Part shown: positions 34,620-43,386 of the stretch, one piece after another | Layout of the letters: each line of letters begins with the position of its first letter | How positions within the stretch are numbered: position 1 is the stretch's first letter | Source: DATMBL01 sp050735975 | GTDB lineage: Bacteria > Desulfobacterota > Binatia > UBA9968 | Assembly (NCBI GenBank): GCA_050735975.1 | Contig: JBOHVS010000376.1 | Location: 13,022 to 77,021 of the forward strand | DNA: 64,000 nucleotides | Direction: 5' to 3' | The notes under the pieces: model-generated | The model's database searches: none | Told to the model about the DNA's origin: nothing | Seen by the model: the letters and a program-made list of their open reading frames with translations, nothing else | Made by a program: the position numbers and the translations under genes

Positions 34620-35834
34620 GTGCATAGCGCGAATCGTATACTCGAGGGCGTTCGCATCCTGACTTTCACGACCGGGTACGCCGGTCCTTACGCCGGCAGG
34701 TTGTTGTCCGGGTACGGCGCCGAAGTCATTAAAATAGAGTCGCGCAAAGGCGGACTCGATACTTTCCGCCATTACGGACAGCACAAAGATATCGACGCGG
34801 CGCCCAGGTTCATCGAATGCAATCTCGGGGTTCGCTCCTTTTCCGTGAACCTTAAACACCCTATCGGGGTTCGGCTCATCAGGGAGTTGGCCGGCAAATC
34901 GGATGCGATCTTGCAGAATTTTCGGCCCAGGGTGTTGGATAAACTGGGTTTGGGCGACGACGAACTCAGAAAGGTCAACCCCAAACTGGTAATTTTGAAA
35001 TTGCCGGGCTTCGGTTCCGAAGGACCCAAAAGCGGCTATGGGACCTGGGGATTCAATCTCACGGCCTTTTCCGGCATGACCTACCTCTGGAATCATCCTG
35101 AGCAGGATCGACCCATCGGCAGTCAAGGAGTTTATCCCGACCATCTGGGCTTCATTATGGGGCCGACCATCATGGTCGCCGCGCTGCTGCGCAGCCGGCT
35201 CACAGGGAAGGGAGTCTCCGTCGATCTGGCGCAGATTGAAGGCACCGCCTACACGCTGGGGTCGACGTACTTGGATGCGGCCGTGAACAGCCGTGATCCA
35301 CAGCCGAAAGGCAACCGCGACCCGGTTGCCGCGCCCCACGGCTGCTACCCCTGCGAGGGGGAGGATCGTTGGTGCGTCATCTCAGTTCGGACTGAAGAAG
35401 AATGGCGTAGCTTTTGTCAAGTCATCGGCCAGACGGAATTGGCGAGCGATGCTCGTTTCGCGGACCTTCAGTCCCGGATAAAGCATCTCCGTGAGCTTGA
35501 CGTTATTGTTCAGCGATGGACGGAAGCGAGAAGCGCGGAAGAGGTGATGGCCAAGCTCCAATCCATGGGCGTCCCCGCCGGTGTTGTGCAAACCGGCGCG
35601 GATCTCCTCAAGGACCCGCAGTTGCGACACAGGAACTACTTTGCCGCATTTTCGGACTCCCTTATCGGTCCTTTCGAAATTCCTCGCGGCGGATTTTTGT
35701 TCAAAGGGATGACTGAAGAACCGCTGCGGCTGCCTAACAGGTTCGGCTCCGACAACGAGCAAATTCTGGGAGATATTCTAGGTTACGACAAAGCATCCAT
35801 TGCCAAGTGGCAAACCGAGGAAATTTTGACTTAG
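34620..35834 (+). CDS. Family III CoA-transferase, catalytic subunit
   Basis: A 404-residue CaiB/BaiF protein starting at GTG 34620 (VHSANRILEGVRILTF), with GGGGAA just upstream. The open frame reaches 34551, but those codons translate an intergenic word tract. The catalytic Asp is Asp174 in VYPDHLGF. Other motifs: LSGYGAEVIKIESRKGG, LPGFGSEGPKSGYGTWG, TYLWNHPEQDRPIGSQ and HGCYPCEGEDRWCVISV. It corresponds to the second half of the fused protein at 18258 (which has TYLWNHPGKTNPPIGSQ and YPCKGEERWCVIAV). With the preceding Asp-less subunit it would exchange CoA between a donor acyl-CoA and an incoming acid. Confidence 0.9.
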   Translation: MHSANRILEGVRILTFTTGYAGPYAGRLLSGYGAEVIKIESRKGGLDTFRHYGQHKDIDAAPRFIECNLGVRSFSVNLKHPIGVRLIRELAGKSDAILQNFRPRVLDKLGLGDDELRKVNPKLVILKLPGFGSEGPKSGYGTWGFNLTAFSGMTYLWNHPEQDRPIGSQGVYPDHLGFIMGPTIMVAALLRSRLTGKGVSVDLAQIEGTAYTLGSTYLDAAVNSRDPQPKGNRDPVAAPHGCYPCEGEDRWCVISVRTEEEWRSFCQVIGQTELASDARFADLQSRIKHLRELDVIVQRWTEARSAEEVMAKLQSMGVPAGVVQTGADLLKDPQLRHRNYFAAFSDSLIGPFEIPRGGFLFKGMTEEPLRLPNRFGSDNEQILGDILGYDKASIAKWQTEEILT

Positions 35835-35871
35835 ATACGTAGATGAAGTTGAGATTGTTTTGGTGATTTTT

Positions 35872-35904
35872 ACCCTCGCCCTTTGGGAGAGACAGGGTGA
35901 GGGG
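35872..35904. repeat. Dispersed ACCCTCGCC...GGTGAGGG inverted repeat
   Basis: ACCCTCGCCCTTTGGGAGAG followed by ACAGGGTGAGGGG, an intergenic relative of the element inside the CDS at 33285. It ends 27 bases before the acetyltransferase start. Confidence 0.55.
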
Positions 35905-35930
35905 AGCAGGCCGTTAGTGGATCCGGCTGA

Positions 35931-36467
35931 GTGATTAACCCACCTGAAAGCATCGAAACGCGAAGGTTGCGGCTGCGGAAACCGGTGCTAGAGGACGCCG
36001 AAGTCATTTTTCGGCAGTATGCCCAGGATCATGAGGTGACGAAGTATCTCACCTGGTATCCAAATCGATCGGTAGAGCAGACTCGAGAATTTGTTCGTTT
36101 GTGCATCGCCGCTTGGGAGGCGGAGAAATCTTTCCAGTGGGCGATCGTTCAAAAGAAACGGCATCAGCTTATCGGGATGATTGGCTTCAGAGTCGACGGG
36201 CACAAATGGGAATTGGGTTACGTGTTAACTCGGGCGTATTGGGGTAGAGGATACATGACCGAGGCCGTCAAAGCTCTCGTAGACTGGGCGTTAAAGCAGT
36301 CGGAGGTTTATCGTATCTGGGCGGTTTGCGACGTGGAGAACCCCGCTTCGGCTCGCGTGATGGATAAGGCAGGTATGACGAGAGAAGGTATTCTGCGTCG
36401 CTGGTCCATGCACCCGAACATTAGTGACGAACCGAGAGACTCTTACTGCTATTCCATAACGAAGTAG
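35931..36467 (+). CDS. GNAT-family N-acetyltransferase (RimJ/RimL type)
   Basis: A 178-residue acetyltransferase beginning at GTG 35931 (MINPPESIETRRLRLRKPVLED). The RimJ-like N terminus, IGMIGFRVDGHKWELGYVLTRAYWGRGYMTEAV (motif A with the acetyl-CoA pyrophosphate loop) and NPASARVMDKAGMTREG (motif B) are complete. Such enzymes acetylate ribosomal-protein N termini or small molecules. No strong ribosome site is visible. It is unrelated to the acyl-CoA operon and is a single gene facing the amidohydrolase. Confidence 0.88.
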   Translation: MINPPESIETRRLRLRKPVLEDAEVIFRQYAQDHEVTKYLTWYPNRSVEQTREFVRLCIAAWEAEKSFQWAIVQKKRHQLIGMIGFRVDGHKWELGYVLTRAYWGRGYMTEAVKALVDWALKQSEVYRIWAVCDVENPASARVMDKAGMTREGILRRWSMHPNISDEPRDSYCYSITK

Positions 36468-36519
36468 CCGTGATCTGCGGCGGGGCGCGCTGAGCGATGC
36501 TGCTTCAGGGGAATCTCGA

Positions 36520-37524
36520 CTAGACTTTCGTCTTCTCCCCTATGCGCGAAAAAACCTTTTTGGCGTTGCCTTCGGTGATCTTCCGCTTGTCCTCGTCGCT
36601 GAGCCAGTCGATAGACTGGAATAGTGGTACGATGTCTTCGAAGTTCCGCCCGGTCTTAGGATCGATCGCGTTGACCGCGCCGAACATCTCCGTGGCGAAC
36701 AAGACATTGTCGACGCCGAGCCGTCTGATCAACAGTTCCATCGATTGTTTATCGTAGATCGCCATATCCCAGTAAACTCTCCGGGCCGCCTCTTCAAACG
36801 GCTCGTAGCCCTCCTTGACGTGCATGCCGCGGTGGCGGTTCCACTGGTAGGGGATTGCTCCGCCGCCGTGCGGGATGATGATCTTTAACTTGGGAAAATC
36901 TTTAAAAACTCGGGACTTCAGCAGTTCCACAGCGCCAGAATGATGCTGCGCGATGTAATAGGAGTTGGTCAAATGCATTGCCGGATGAAGCGAGGCGCTG
37001 GCATGGATCGTGCCTGGCACGTCCAACTCCACCATCTTATCCCACAGTGGATACCACCATTCGCTTCCCAGCGAGGGGCTCAGTGGCTCGCGACCGCCGG
37101 CTACGTCGGGATTTACGTTACAGCCGACGAATCCGAGTTCTCTTACGCAGCGCTCAAGCTCGTCGACCCACTCCTTGGGGTTGACGCCTGGCGATTGCGG
37201 CAATTGACAGACCGGCGAAATCTTGTCCGGCCAGAGCCTGGCAACGCGCGCGATCAAATCGTTGCACGCTTCGCTCCAGTAACGACTAACAAGCGGGGAG
37301 CCGAAATGATGCCCCATCGCCGAGGCTTGCGGCGAAAAGAGCAATCTATCGATTCCCGATTCTTTCATGCGCTTGAACTGTCCCTGCATGGACTGTGCAA
37401 GCTGCTCGTCGCTGATCTGCAGTTTTGCCCGGACGGGCTTGGCAAGATCGGTGATCTGCCGGCCCCGGTACGCCGGCAGTTCCAAAGGGGCGGTCGTGTA
37501 GTGGGTATGAGCATCAATAATCAT
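36520..37524 (-). CDS. Amidohydrolase family 2 protein
   Basis: A 334-residue TIM-barrel enzyme. It opens MIIDAHTHYTTAPLELPAYRG (HxH metal pair), with IIIPHGGGAIPYQWNRHRG and NVLFATEMFGAVNAID at the late barrel positions; the last usually reads GTD/SDY, so Glu may be the ligand, as in 4-oxalomesaconate hydratase-like enzymes. Length and layout fit that branch. AGGAGG precedes ATG 37524. It lies alone on the minus strand next to the divergent HpcH/HpaI aldolase, and both could act on dicarboxylic ring-cleavage products. Confidence 0.82.
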   Translation of the reverse strand: MIIDAHTHYTTAPLELPAYRGRQITDLAKPVRAKLQISDEQLAQSMQGQFKRMKESGIDRLLFSPQASAMGHHFGSPLVSRYWSEACNDLIARVARLWPDKISPVCQLPQSPGVNPKEWVDELERCVRELGFVGCNVNPDVAGGREPLSPSLGSEWWYPLWDKMVELDVPGTIHASASLHPAMHLTNSYYIAQHHSGAVELLKSRVFKDFPKLKIIIPHGGGAIPYQWNRHRGMHVKEGYEPFEEAARRVYWDMAIYDKQSMELLIRRLGVDNVLFATEMFGAVNAIDPKTGRNFEDIVPLFQSIDWLSDEDKRKITEGNAKKVFSRIGEKTKV

Positions 37525-37576
37525 CCTAGATCCTCCTGTCTCTGTTGGCGCGCACTGCTAGACTGCATTATTCATG

Positions 37577-37703
37577 GATTGCAAAATGCAAAGTGTAAAT
37601 TGCAAATTGAAAAATATCCGGACAGGGAACTGTCCCTCGTTTTCGACCTGTTAAGGTGTTATTCATTTTGACTTTTGCACTTTACAATTTGAAATTTGCA
37701 ATG
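37577..37703. repeat. Inverted word tract (TGCAAAATGCAAAG)
   Basis: GGATTGCAAAATGCAAAGTG and TAAATTGCAAATTGAAAAAT face ACTTTTGCACTTTACAATTT and GAAATTTGCAATG. The spacer carries a small perfect hairpin (GGACAG-GGAA-CTGTCC) near 37619-37634. The tract lies in the shared upstream region of two divergent genes. Confidence 0.7.
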
Positions 37704-37843
37704 AAAGAGAACACGACAGTTCGTTGATAGTGTTCCCCGGCCCCGTGAATAATCCGGGTTAGCCCGTTCGATTGTCACCCCATACTCTTGTCTGCTATAG
37801 GTGACCTGATTTTAAATCCCAAGCCCGAACGGAGCGCCTCGTC

Positions 37844-38707
37844 ATGCCAGACATACCGCGCCTCAATGGCGTAATCAAAGCTTTGGAGCAAGGCAAAATC
37901 GCTTTCGCCGCATTTACTCCCGTCGACATTGAGAGCGCCACGGCTATGGCAAGCTCTCCGCTTGACGGCGTCGCTTTCGAAATGGAGCATGGTCCGTTGG
38001 ATTTTCCCGGATTAAGAAACGCTCTCCAGTATATGCTTGACAGACGTCAAATTGTCGAGGCCGGAACCCTTGCCCCCAAAGTAACTCCAATGGTGCGGAT
38101 TCCCCCAAACGGGGTCGAGATGAACCAATGGATTGCCAAGCAGGTGCTGGACATCGGCGTGTTCGGCATTATTTTCCCCCATATCAGCACCGTGGAGGAA
38201 GCTTGGAACGCCGTCTGTGCGTGCCGCTATCCTCGCCTCAAAGAGGCTCCGCTCTACGACCCGCCTGGTATTCGCGGCGATGCGCCGACCCGCGCGGCGC
38301 GCTACTGGGGACTTACCCAGCAAGAGTATTACAGGCGGGCCGACGTCTGGCCGCTCGCACCCCACGGGGAAATCCTTGCCGTCATTCAATGCGAGGACAC
38401 GCGCGCGATCGGCAACCTGCCGAAGATTCTTAAAGAGGTGCCCGCAATCGGCGTGGTTATCATCGGCGAAGGCGACCTGAGTCAAGAGCTTGGCCATCCG
38501 AGGGACTACGACCACCCGGTGGTTGCCGATGCCATCAATTCTATTCTGAAAATATGCAAAGAGCACAACGTACCATGCGGTCATCCTCATCCGGACGGCA
38601 AGAACATCGAGCGTCTGATTGCGAGCGGCTACCGGTTTCTGATGCCTCCGGCGCCCCGTTCTTTCGCGCTTCTTGAACAGGGTCGTAGGTTGTCGGGGAG
38701 GAGCTAA
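37844..38707 (+). CDS. HpcH/HpaI-family aldolase
   Basis: A 287-residue class II pyruvate-type aldolase or citrate-lyase-beta-like protein. Features: LDGVAFEMEHGPLDFPGLRN (typical VxxDxEHG strand), TPMVRIPPNG (Arg binding the pyruvyl group), IGVFGIIFPHIST, VIQCEDTRAIGNL (metal-ligand Glu) and GEGDLSQELGHPRDYDHP (second metal acid). Family members cleave 4-hydroxy-2-ketoacids to pyruvate and an aldehyde. A CGGAGC site precedes ATG 37844. It is divergent from the amidohydrolase and opposite to the TRAP operon, and could finish a ring-cleavage route. Substrate not determined. Confidence 0.85.
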   Translation: MPDIPRLNGVIKALEQGKIAFAAFTPVDIESATAMASSPLDGVAFEMEHGPLDFPGLRNALQYMLDRRQIVEAGTLAPKVTPMVRIPPNGVEMNQWIAKQVLDIGVFGIIFPHISTVEEAWNAVCACRYPRLKEAPLYDPPGIRGDAPTRAARYWGLTQQEYYRRADVWPLAPHGEILAVIQCEDTRAIGNLPKILKEVPAIGVVIIGEGDLSQELGHPRDYDHPVVADAINSILKICKEHNVPCGHPHPDGKNIERLIASGYRFLMPPAPRSFALLEQGRRLSGRS

Positions 38708-38734
38708 CTCTAGCAGGGTACGAACGAGCAAAGA

Positions 38735-38938
38735 GCAAAGGAGCATGGGGCAGGGAGTTGGGCCGGAGGTCAGACATCGGAGATCAGAGATCAGCGGGGA
38801 ACAAAGAGCATGGAAAAGGAGCCTGTTCAGCTCTAATTTCTGATTTCTGTTCTCATCGCCCTTAGCGATAGATTCGCGCCTGCCTGTGCCGGCACGGCAG
38901 ACAGGCGTCTCGTCTCTGAGATCTTTTTGAGCAACTTG
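38735..38938. repeat. Word repeats and REP-like palindrome, copy 2 (partial)
   Basis: Bases 38735-38820 repeat GAGCAAAGAGCAAAGGAGCA and GGTCAGACATCGGAGATCAG words, close to those at 8440-8500. Bases 38875-38938 hold CGCGCCTGCCTGTGCCGGCA followed by CGGCAGACAGG and GAGATCTTTTTGAGCAA, a rearranged copy of the REP-like element. It ends five bases before the TRAP permease stop. Confidence 0.65.
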
Positions 38939-38942
38939 CTAA

Positions 38943-40895
38943 TTAAGAGTTGCCGCTCTTGGTGGCCGCAAGATGCACGGCAGGCGTAGCACCCTTGTTC
39001 CATTCATGTAGGAAGGCGAAGCTGCCAAGCGCCAAGCCGAGTCCATCAACAATCAGCCAGGGTCCTTCCCAAGTGGGGAGCATCAGGAGAAGGCCCGCCG
39101 CGCAAAAAAGCCCACGTTTCGTCCACCCCATCTCGCGAAAGAGATAACCGGCGCAGCCAATGGCGAGTAGGAACGTCCCAAGCGCGCAAGCGCTAATGGC
39201 AAGCAGAATTTCTCCGAGACCGCCCTTGAGGATCAGGGCAGGGTGGAGCGCAAAGACAAACGGGACGACGTAAGCAGCGATGCCGAGTCTCATTCCCGTC
39301 CACCCGGTCTTCCAAAAGTCGGATTGGGCTATGGCGGCCGCCGTATAAGTGGCGAGACAGTCCGGCGGCGTGATCAGGGAAAGCATCCCAAAATAGAACA
39401 GGAACAGATGGGCGGCGAGTGGGTCCACCCCGAGCTGTGCCAGCGCGGGTCCGACGAGGACGGCGAGGGTGATATACACGACGGCGGTGGGCATTGACAT
39501 GCCGAGGAGGATGCAAACGATCGCGGTGAGAGTAAGGAGGAGAAAAACATTGCCTCCTGAGAGAGTCGTCAAGATCAGAGAGAGTTTAAATGTGAGACCG
39601 GAAAGCTGCAGGGCGCCAATCACGAGTCCGGCCAAAGCGGTAATCGCGATAATGTTCAAAAGCGTCCGCCCCGCCTCTTGAATACAGGTAAAAATCCCTT
39701 TGAGCGTCGGTCGAGTCTCTTTCTGAAAGGCGCCGACAACGAAGGTAAGGACCACGGTTGCCATTCCCGCTTTTCCCGCCTGCCAGTTTTGAAACATGAG
39801 CGTGTAAACCAGGAAGACGAGCGGGAGCAGAAACACCCATCCAAACCGCATCACGCGGCGCAGCTTTGGAATCTGTGCCTCGGGCAGCCCGCCGAGGCCA
39901 TGCTTGGCTGCTTCCAAATCGACCTGAGTGAAAAGGGCAAGATAGTAGAGCCCGGCCGGAACGGCCGCGGCGAGAGCCACCTGGCCGTACGGAATGTTCA
40001 GAAACTCGGCGATCAGAAAAGCGGCCGCTCCCATGACCGGCGGCGTGATCTGACCCCCATTCGAGGCGACGGCCTCGATCGCCGCGGCCACATGTGAAGG
40101 ATAGCCGGCGCGCTTCATCATCGGGATCGTGATGGCGCCGTCGATAGCCACGTTGGCCACCGCGCTCCCTGAGACCGTTCCAAAAAGACTGGAGGAGACC
40201 ACGGAGACTTTGGCCGGCCCGCCTCGATACCGTCCCATGGCGACCAGGGCCACGTCCGTTATGAACTTGTCGCCGCCCACGGCATAGAGAGCCTGGCCAA
40301 AAAAGATGAACGCCACGATGACGCTGGCCGCGACGCTCAGGGGAATGCCGAGGATGCCGCTGGAGTCGAGATACAAATAGCTGGCGATGCGCTCCCACGA
40401 AGATCCCTTCGCATACAGCAGACCTGGAAAGATATAGGCGAACTTCGCGTACAGAATGCACGCGAGCGCAACCCAGACAAGCGCCCACCCTGCAATTCGG
40501 CGGGTGGCTTCCAGGATGAGAAACACAGCGAGCCCGCCCAGGAGCCATCGCTCGGGGACGAGGAGGCCGAGTTGGTATGCGATCGACGGATACATGACCA
40601 CGATGTACCCGCCGGTGAGGAGACTGCCGGCGGCGAAGAGCCAGTCGTGCCACGGCACCCGATTGTCGGGCTCACCTGTCCGGCACTTGACGCGGAAAAA
40701 CAGGCTCGCCATTCCTAGAGCGAAGAAGAGCCCCAGGAATTGTTCTTTGAAGAAGATGAGGTTAAAAAAAATGTGAACTTCGCCGGCCCAAGCGGCGCTG
40801 ACGATCGTGAGCGAGCAGAGGAAAAACCGCTCGAGCACCCTCAACGGGCCGGTCAGCGAGCGGAACTTCGTCGCTCCTGTAAAGTCGTCGCTCAT
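38943..40895 (-). CDS. TRAP transporter fused permease (4TM/12TM)
   Basis: A 650-residue membrane protein fusing the small (DctQ-like) and large (DctM-like) TRAP subunits, as is standard for TAXI systems. The N-terminal third contains about five helices; the DctM part has VSSSLFGTVSGSAVANVA, ASNGGQITPPVMGAAAFL and MSMPTAVVYITLAVLVGPAL. It uses an ion gradient to import a carboxylate or similar solute delivered by its binding protein. The gene follows the TAXI binding protein by 69 bases on the same strand, with a weak AGG before ATG 40895. It is the last gene of a set including a MetE-like and a haem-oxygenase-fold gene. Confidence 0.93.
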   Translation of the reverse strand: MSDDFTGATKFRSLTGPLRVLERFFLCSLTIVSAAWAGEVHIFFNLIFFKEQFLGLFFALGMASLFFRVKCRTGEPDNRVPWHDWLFAAGSLLTGGYIVVMYPSIAYQLGLLVPERWLLGGLAVFLILEATRRIAGWALVWVALACILYAKFAYIFPGLLYAKGSSWERIASYLYLDSSGILGIPLSVAASVIVAFIFFGQALYAVGGDKFITDVALVAMGRYRGGPAKVSVVSSSLFGTVSGSAVANVAIDGAITIPMMKRAGYPSHVAAAIEAVASNGGQITPPVMGAAAFLIAEFLNIPYGQVALAAAVPAGLYYLALFTQVDLEAAKHGLGGLPEAQIPKLRRVMRFGWVFLLPLVFLVYTLMFQNWQAGKAGMATVVLTFVVGAFQKETRPTLKGIFTCIQEAGRTLLNIIAITALAGLVIGALQLSGLTFKLSLILTTLSGGNVFLLLTLTAIVCILLGMSMPTAVVYITLAVLVGPALAQLGVDPLAAHLFLFYFGMLSLITPPDCLATYTAAAIAQSDFWKTGWTGMRLGIAAYVVPFVFALHPALILKGGLGEILLAISACALGTFLLAIGCAGYLFREMGWTKRGLFCAAGLLLMLPTWEGPWLIVDGLGLALGSFAFLHEWNKGATPAVHLAATKSGNS

Positions 40896-40964
40896 GGCCT
40901 GAACATCCGATCGCTGTTAGAAACGACTGCAACTTTGCGCGGAATCAGAAAGAGCAGGCCTCCG

Positions 40965-42002
40965 TCACTTTTGACCCAAGAGCTTTTCCTGGGCCCGATC
41001 CATCTCCGACTTCCAGGCTCCTTTCTCTTTGTAGAACTTAACGGCAGCCGGATGATAAGGAATCGTGATGTCGGCCGAGACTGCGCGCTTGCCCGTCCAC
41101 TCGCGAAAGACCGGGTGTAGCGGCGGCAGTTGGCCCAGGTTGTCCCAGAGCGCCCTGAGGACTGCGGTGACCACTTGGTCGGACGCGGCCTTGTGCGTGG
41201 CGAAATAGATATCGTAGGTTTCAAAGCACGTTTCCTCGACGACGCCAGTCGAAGCTCCCGCTTTTATTTTGGTGGGGTAGTAACCGGGCACGGCGGACCG
41301 GAGACGTTTCTCGCCCTCCGGGGAGCAGTCGATTGAAACATAGCGGACGCCGACGGCCGCATCCGCCTCTTTCATTTTGGCCGAACCCAGCGCGTGGGTG
41401 CTGACATCCGCCCGCCCCTGGATGAGCGCGTCCATTCCATCGTTGACCGCCGGCACCGGCACAACCGTCACGTCGTTCCACGTCATCCCCGCGCTGGACA
41501 GGATGCCGAACATGTTGTACCAGACCGCGAGGTGCGCGGGATATTCACCCGTGACGCGCTTTCCCTTGACGTCTCGCATCGACTTGATGCCGGAGTCCTT
41601 TCTGACGACCGCGGCAGCCCTCAACGGAGCGCCGCGCATGACAAGCCGAGTGTTGGGCGAGTGCTGGAACGGATTGCGGCCACCGACCTGGAGCTTCGGC
41701 CCCGCATAAGCCATCCCCATATCGACGCCGTTTACTATGCCGAAGTCAAGCTCGCCGTTATTGACGAGGGGGAGGAAAGTGCTGGTCCCCGAGTAAGGTT
41801 GAACCGTCGCCTGAACGGGCGAGTTTCCACTGACTACCTTGGCGAGCCCGCTGGCAAGCGCATAGAAGAGCGTGCCGGGGGTGTTCGTCCCGATGGTAAC
41901 CGAGCGCGGCAGATTTTGGGCCTCGGCGGGAGCGAGGTAAAGAAGGGCGAAGACTAAATAAGTAACAAACAAAATCGTCTGTCCACTCTGGCCTGTGTGC
42001 AT
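40965..42002 (-). CDS. TAXI-family TRAP transporter solute-binding protein
   Basis: A 345-residue periplasmic binding protein. The signal peptide TILFVTYLVFALLYLAPAEA is cleaved before QNLPRSVTIGTNTPGTLFYA, the TAXI-type opening. Later parts, LVMRGAPLRAAAVVRKDSGI, MRDVKGKRVTGEYPAHL and CFETYDIYFATHKAAS, fit the family. AGGAGGG precedes ATG 42002. It is directly upstream of the fused TRAP permease and 62 bases after the MetE-like gene, so the transport and enzyme genes are likely one operon. The ligand is unknown; TAXI proteins bind small anionic compounds such as glutamate or dicarboxylates. Confidence 0.92.
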   Translation of the reverse strand: MHTGQSGQTILFVTYLVFALLYLAPAEAQNLPRSVTIGTNTPGTLFYALASGLAKVVSGNSPVQATVQPYSGTSTFLPLVNNGELDFGIVNGVDMGMAYAGPKLQVGGRNPFQHSPNTRLVMRGAPLRAAAVVRKDSGIKSMRDVKGKRVTGEYPAHLAVWYNMFGILSSAGMTWNDVTVVPVPAVNDGMDALIQGRADVSTHALGSAKMKEADAAVGVRYVSIDCSPEGEKRLRSAVPGYYPTKIKAGASTGVVEETCFETYDIYFATHKAASDQVVTAVLRALWDNLGQLPPLHPVFREWTGKRAVSADITIPYHPAAVKFYKEKGAWKSEMDRAQEKLLGQK

Positions 42003-42064
42003 ATGAATTCCCTCCTAATGAAGCAAGAATGTCACTTGAACCGCTTGGCGATGATGATCCCTCT

Positions 42065-43219
42065 TCACCTTCCCCAAAGCTGCTTGGTGGCGATGCGCGC
42101 GCCTTCGGCCATGGCTTCGAATTTCGCCCAGGCGATCTGCGGATCGCCTACCCGAGGCCCCAAGCCGCAATCTGTGCCGGCCATGACATTTTCGCGGCCC
42201 ACGATTTTGGCATAGCGGACGAGGCGGTCGGCTATTGCCTGGGGGTGCTCTACGATATCAGTGGCATGGCCGACAACGCCTGGTACGAGCACCTTGTCTT
42301 CTGGGAATTTGACCTCTTCCCACACGCGCCATTCATGCTCATGACGCGGGTTGGCGGCTTCGATCGAGTAGGTATTGGCGCGCACCTTCAAGATCAGATC
42401 CACAATATCACGCAAGGGAATGTCGTACTTATGCGGCCCGTGGTAGCTCCCCCAGCAGGTATGAAAGCGTATTTTATCCGGCGCGATGTCTCGGAGACCG
42501 TGGTTGAGCGCATCCACCCGCAGCGCGGCGTATTTTCGATACTCCGGAACCGTCATGTGCGACATGAACTGCCAGCCGTCCGGCAGATCGGGATCATCGA
42601 TCTGGAGCAGGAAGCCGGCGTCCACGATAGCTTTGTATTCTTCGTGCATGGCGTCGGCAATCGCGAACAGGTAGGTTTCGTCGCTTGGGTAATAGTCGTT
42701 CTTCATCCAGTGCTCGATGGTGCCGGGGGCGATGGCGGGGAGAAACGCTTCTTCAAATCGCCGTCCTTGAAGCCCGCTTTTGAAGTCGTCGATCTCTTGC
42801 TGCAACGCTTTCTGGCCGGCGTACTTCAGCGGAGCGTTGCAAAAAACTCTCCTGACGTTTTTGCCTCGGATGGCGCCGAATCTCTTGCGAAAGTAGTCGC
42901 CGAATTCCACCATGTCGCGCGCGAATATCATCGACGCCCTTTCTTCGGGCCCGGCTTCCCGTTCGATGAAGCCGCTGAGACGCTCGCGGGCATAGCGTGA
43001 AAAGTTGGATTTGCCGACCTCGCCGTCGTTGATGATATCGAGCCCGCAATCAAGCTGCTTTTTTACAACTTCCGCCACCAGGCTACGCACTCGCCGCGCG
43101 AGCGCTTGCTGATCGACCGATTGGCCCGCAATCTGAGCGGCGTGCATCTGTTTAAGATCCTCCGGTTGCGGCAAAGCTCCGGCATGGGTGGTTAGGGTCC
43201 TGTCGGCACTGTATTTCAT
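42065..43219 (-). CDS. MetE-like zinc protein (cobalamin-independent methionine synthase family)
   Basis: A 384-residue single-barrel homologue of the C-terminal half of MetE. It keeps a complete zinc thiol-activating set: His253 and Cys255 (RFHTCWG), Glu287 (YSIEAAN) and Cys351 (GTDCGLGPR). The opening LTTHAGALPQPEDL matches the family start. MetE moves a methyl group to homocysteine; relatives include epoxyalkane:coenzyme M transferase and archaeal methyltransferases. A role on a thiol other than homocysteine fits, because no folate-binding N domain is present. GGAGGATC precedes ATG 43219. It is the second gene of the set with the haem-oxygenase-fold protein and TAXI-TRAP transporter. Confidence 0.85.
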   Translation of the reverse strand: MKYSADRTLTTHAGALPQPEDLKQMHAAQIAGQSVDQQALARRVRSLVAEVVKKQLDCGLDIINDGEVGKSNFSRYARERLSGFIEREAGPEERASMIFARDMVEFGDYFRKRFGAIRGKNVRRVFCNAPLKYAGQKALQQEIDDFKSGLQGRRFEEAFLPAIAPGTIEHWMKNDYYPSDETYLFAIADAMHEEYKAIVDAGFLLQIDDPDLPDGWQFMSHMTVPEYRKYAALRVDALNHGLRDIAPDKIRFHTCWGSYHGPHKYDIPLRDIVDLILKVRANTYSIEAANPRHEHEWRVWEEVKFPEDKVLVPGVVGHATDIVEHPQAIADRLVRYAKIVGRENVMAGTDCGLGPRVGDPQIAWAKFEAMAEGARIATKQLWGR

Positions 43220-43386
43220 TGATCCTCCGGTTTGTCACAGTTTCGCGTTGAACCCTAAACCCGAGACCCTAAACTATAAACTGTCTTTTTCGCAGGGATT
43301 CGCTCACGTTTTGGGCGAGAGCAAAATCGAAAGCATGTTCACCGCTAAAGCTCAACGGGCGCGTAATCGTTTGTTGATAATCCACC

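Noticed and set aside
39586..40653. A 355-residue minus-strand frame
   Set aside because: It is a shifted frame inside the TRAP fused permease, Arg-rich and without membrane segments.
42029..43000. A 323-residue plus-strand frame
   Set aside because: It is antisense to the MetE-like gene, which carries complete zinc motifs.
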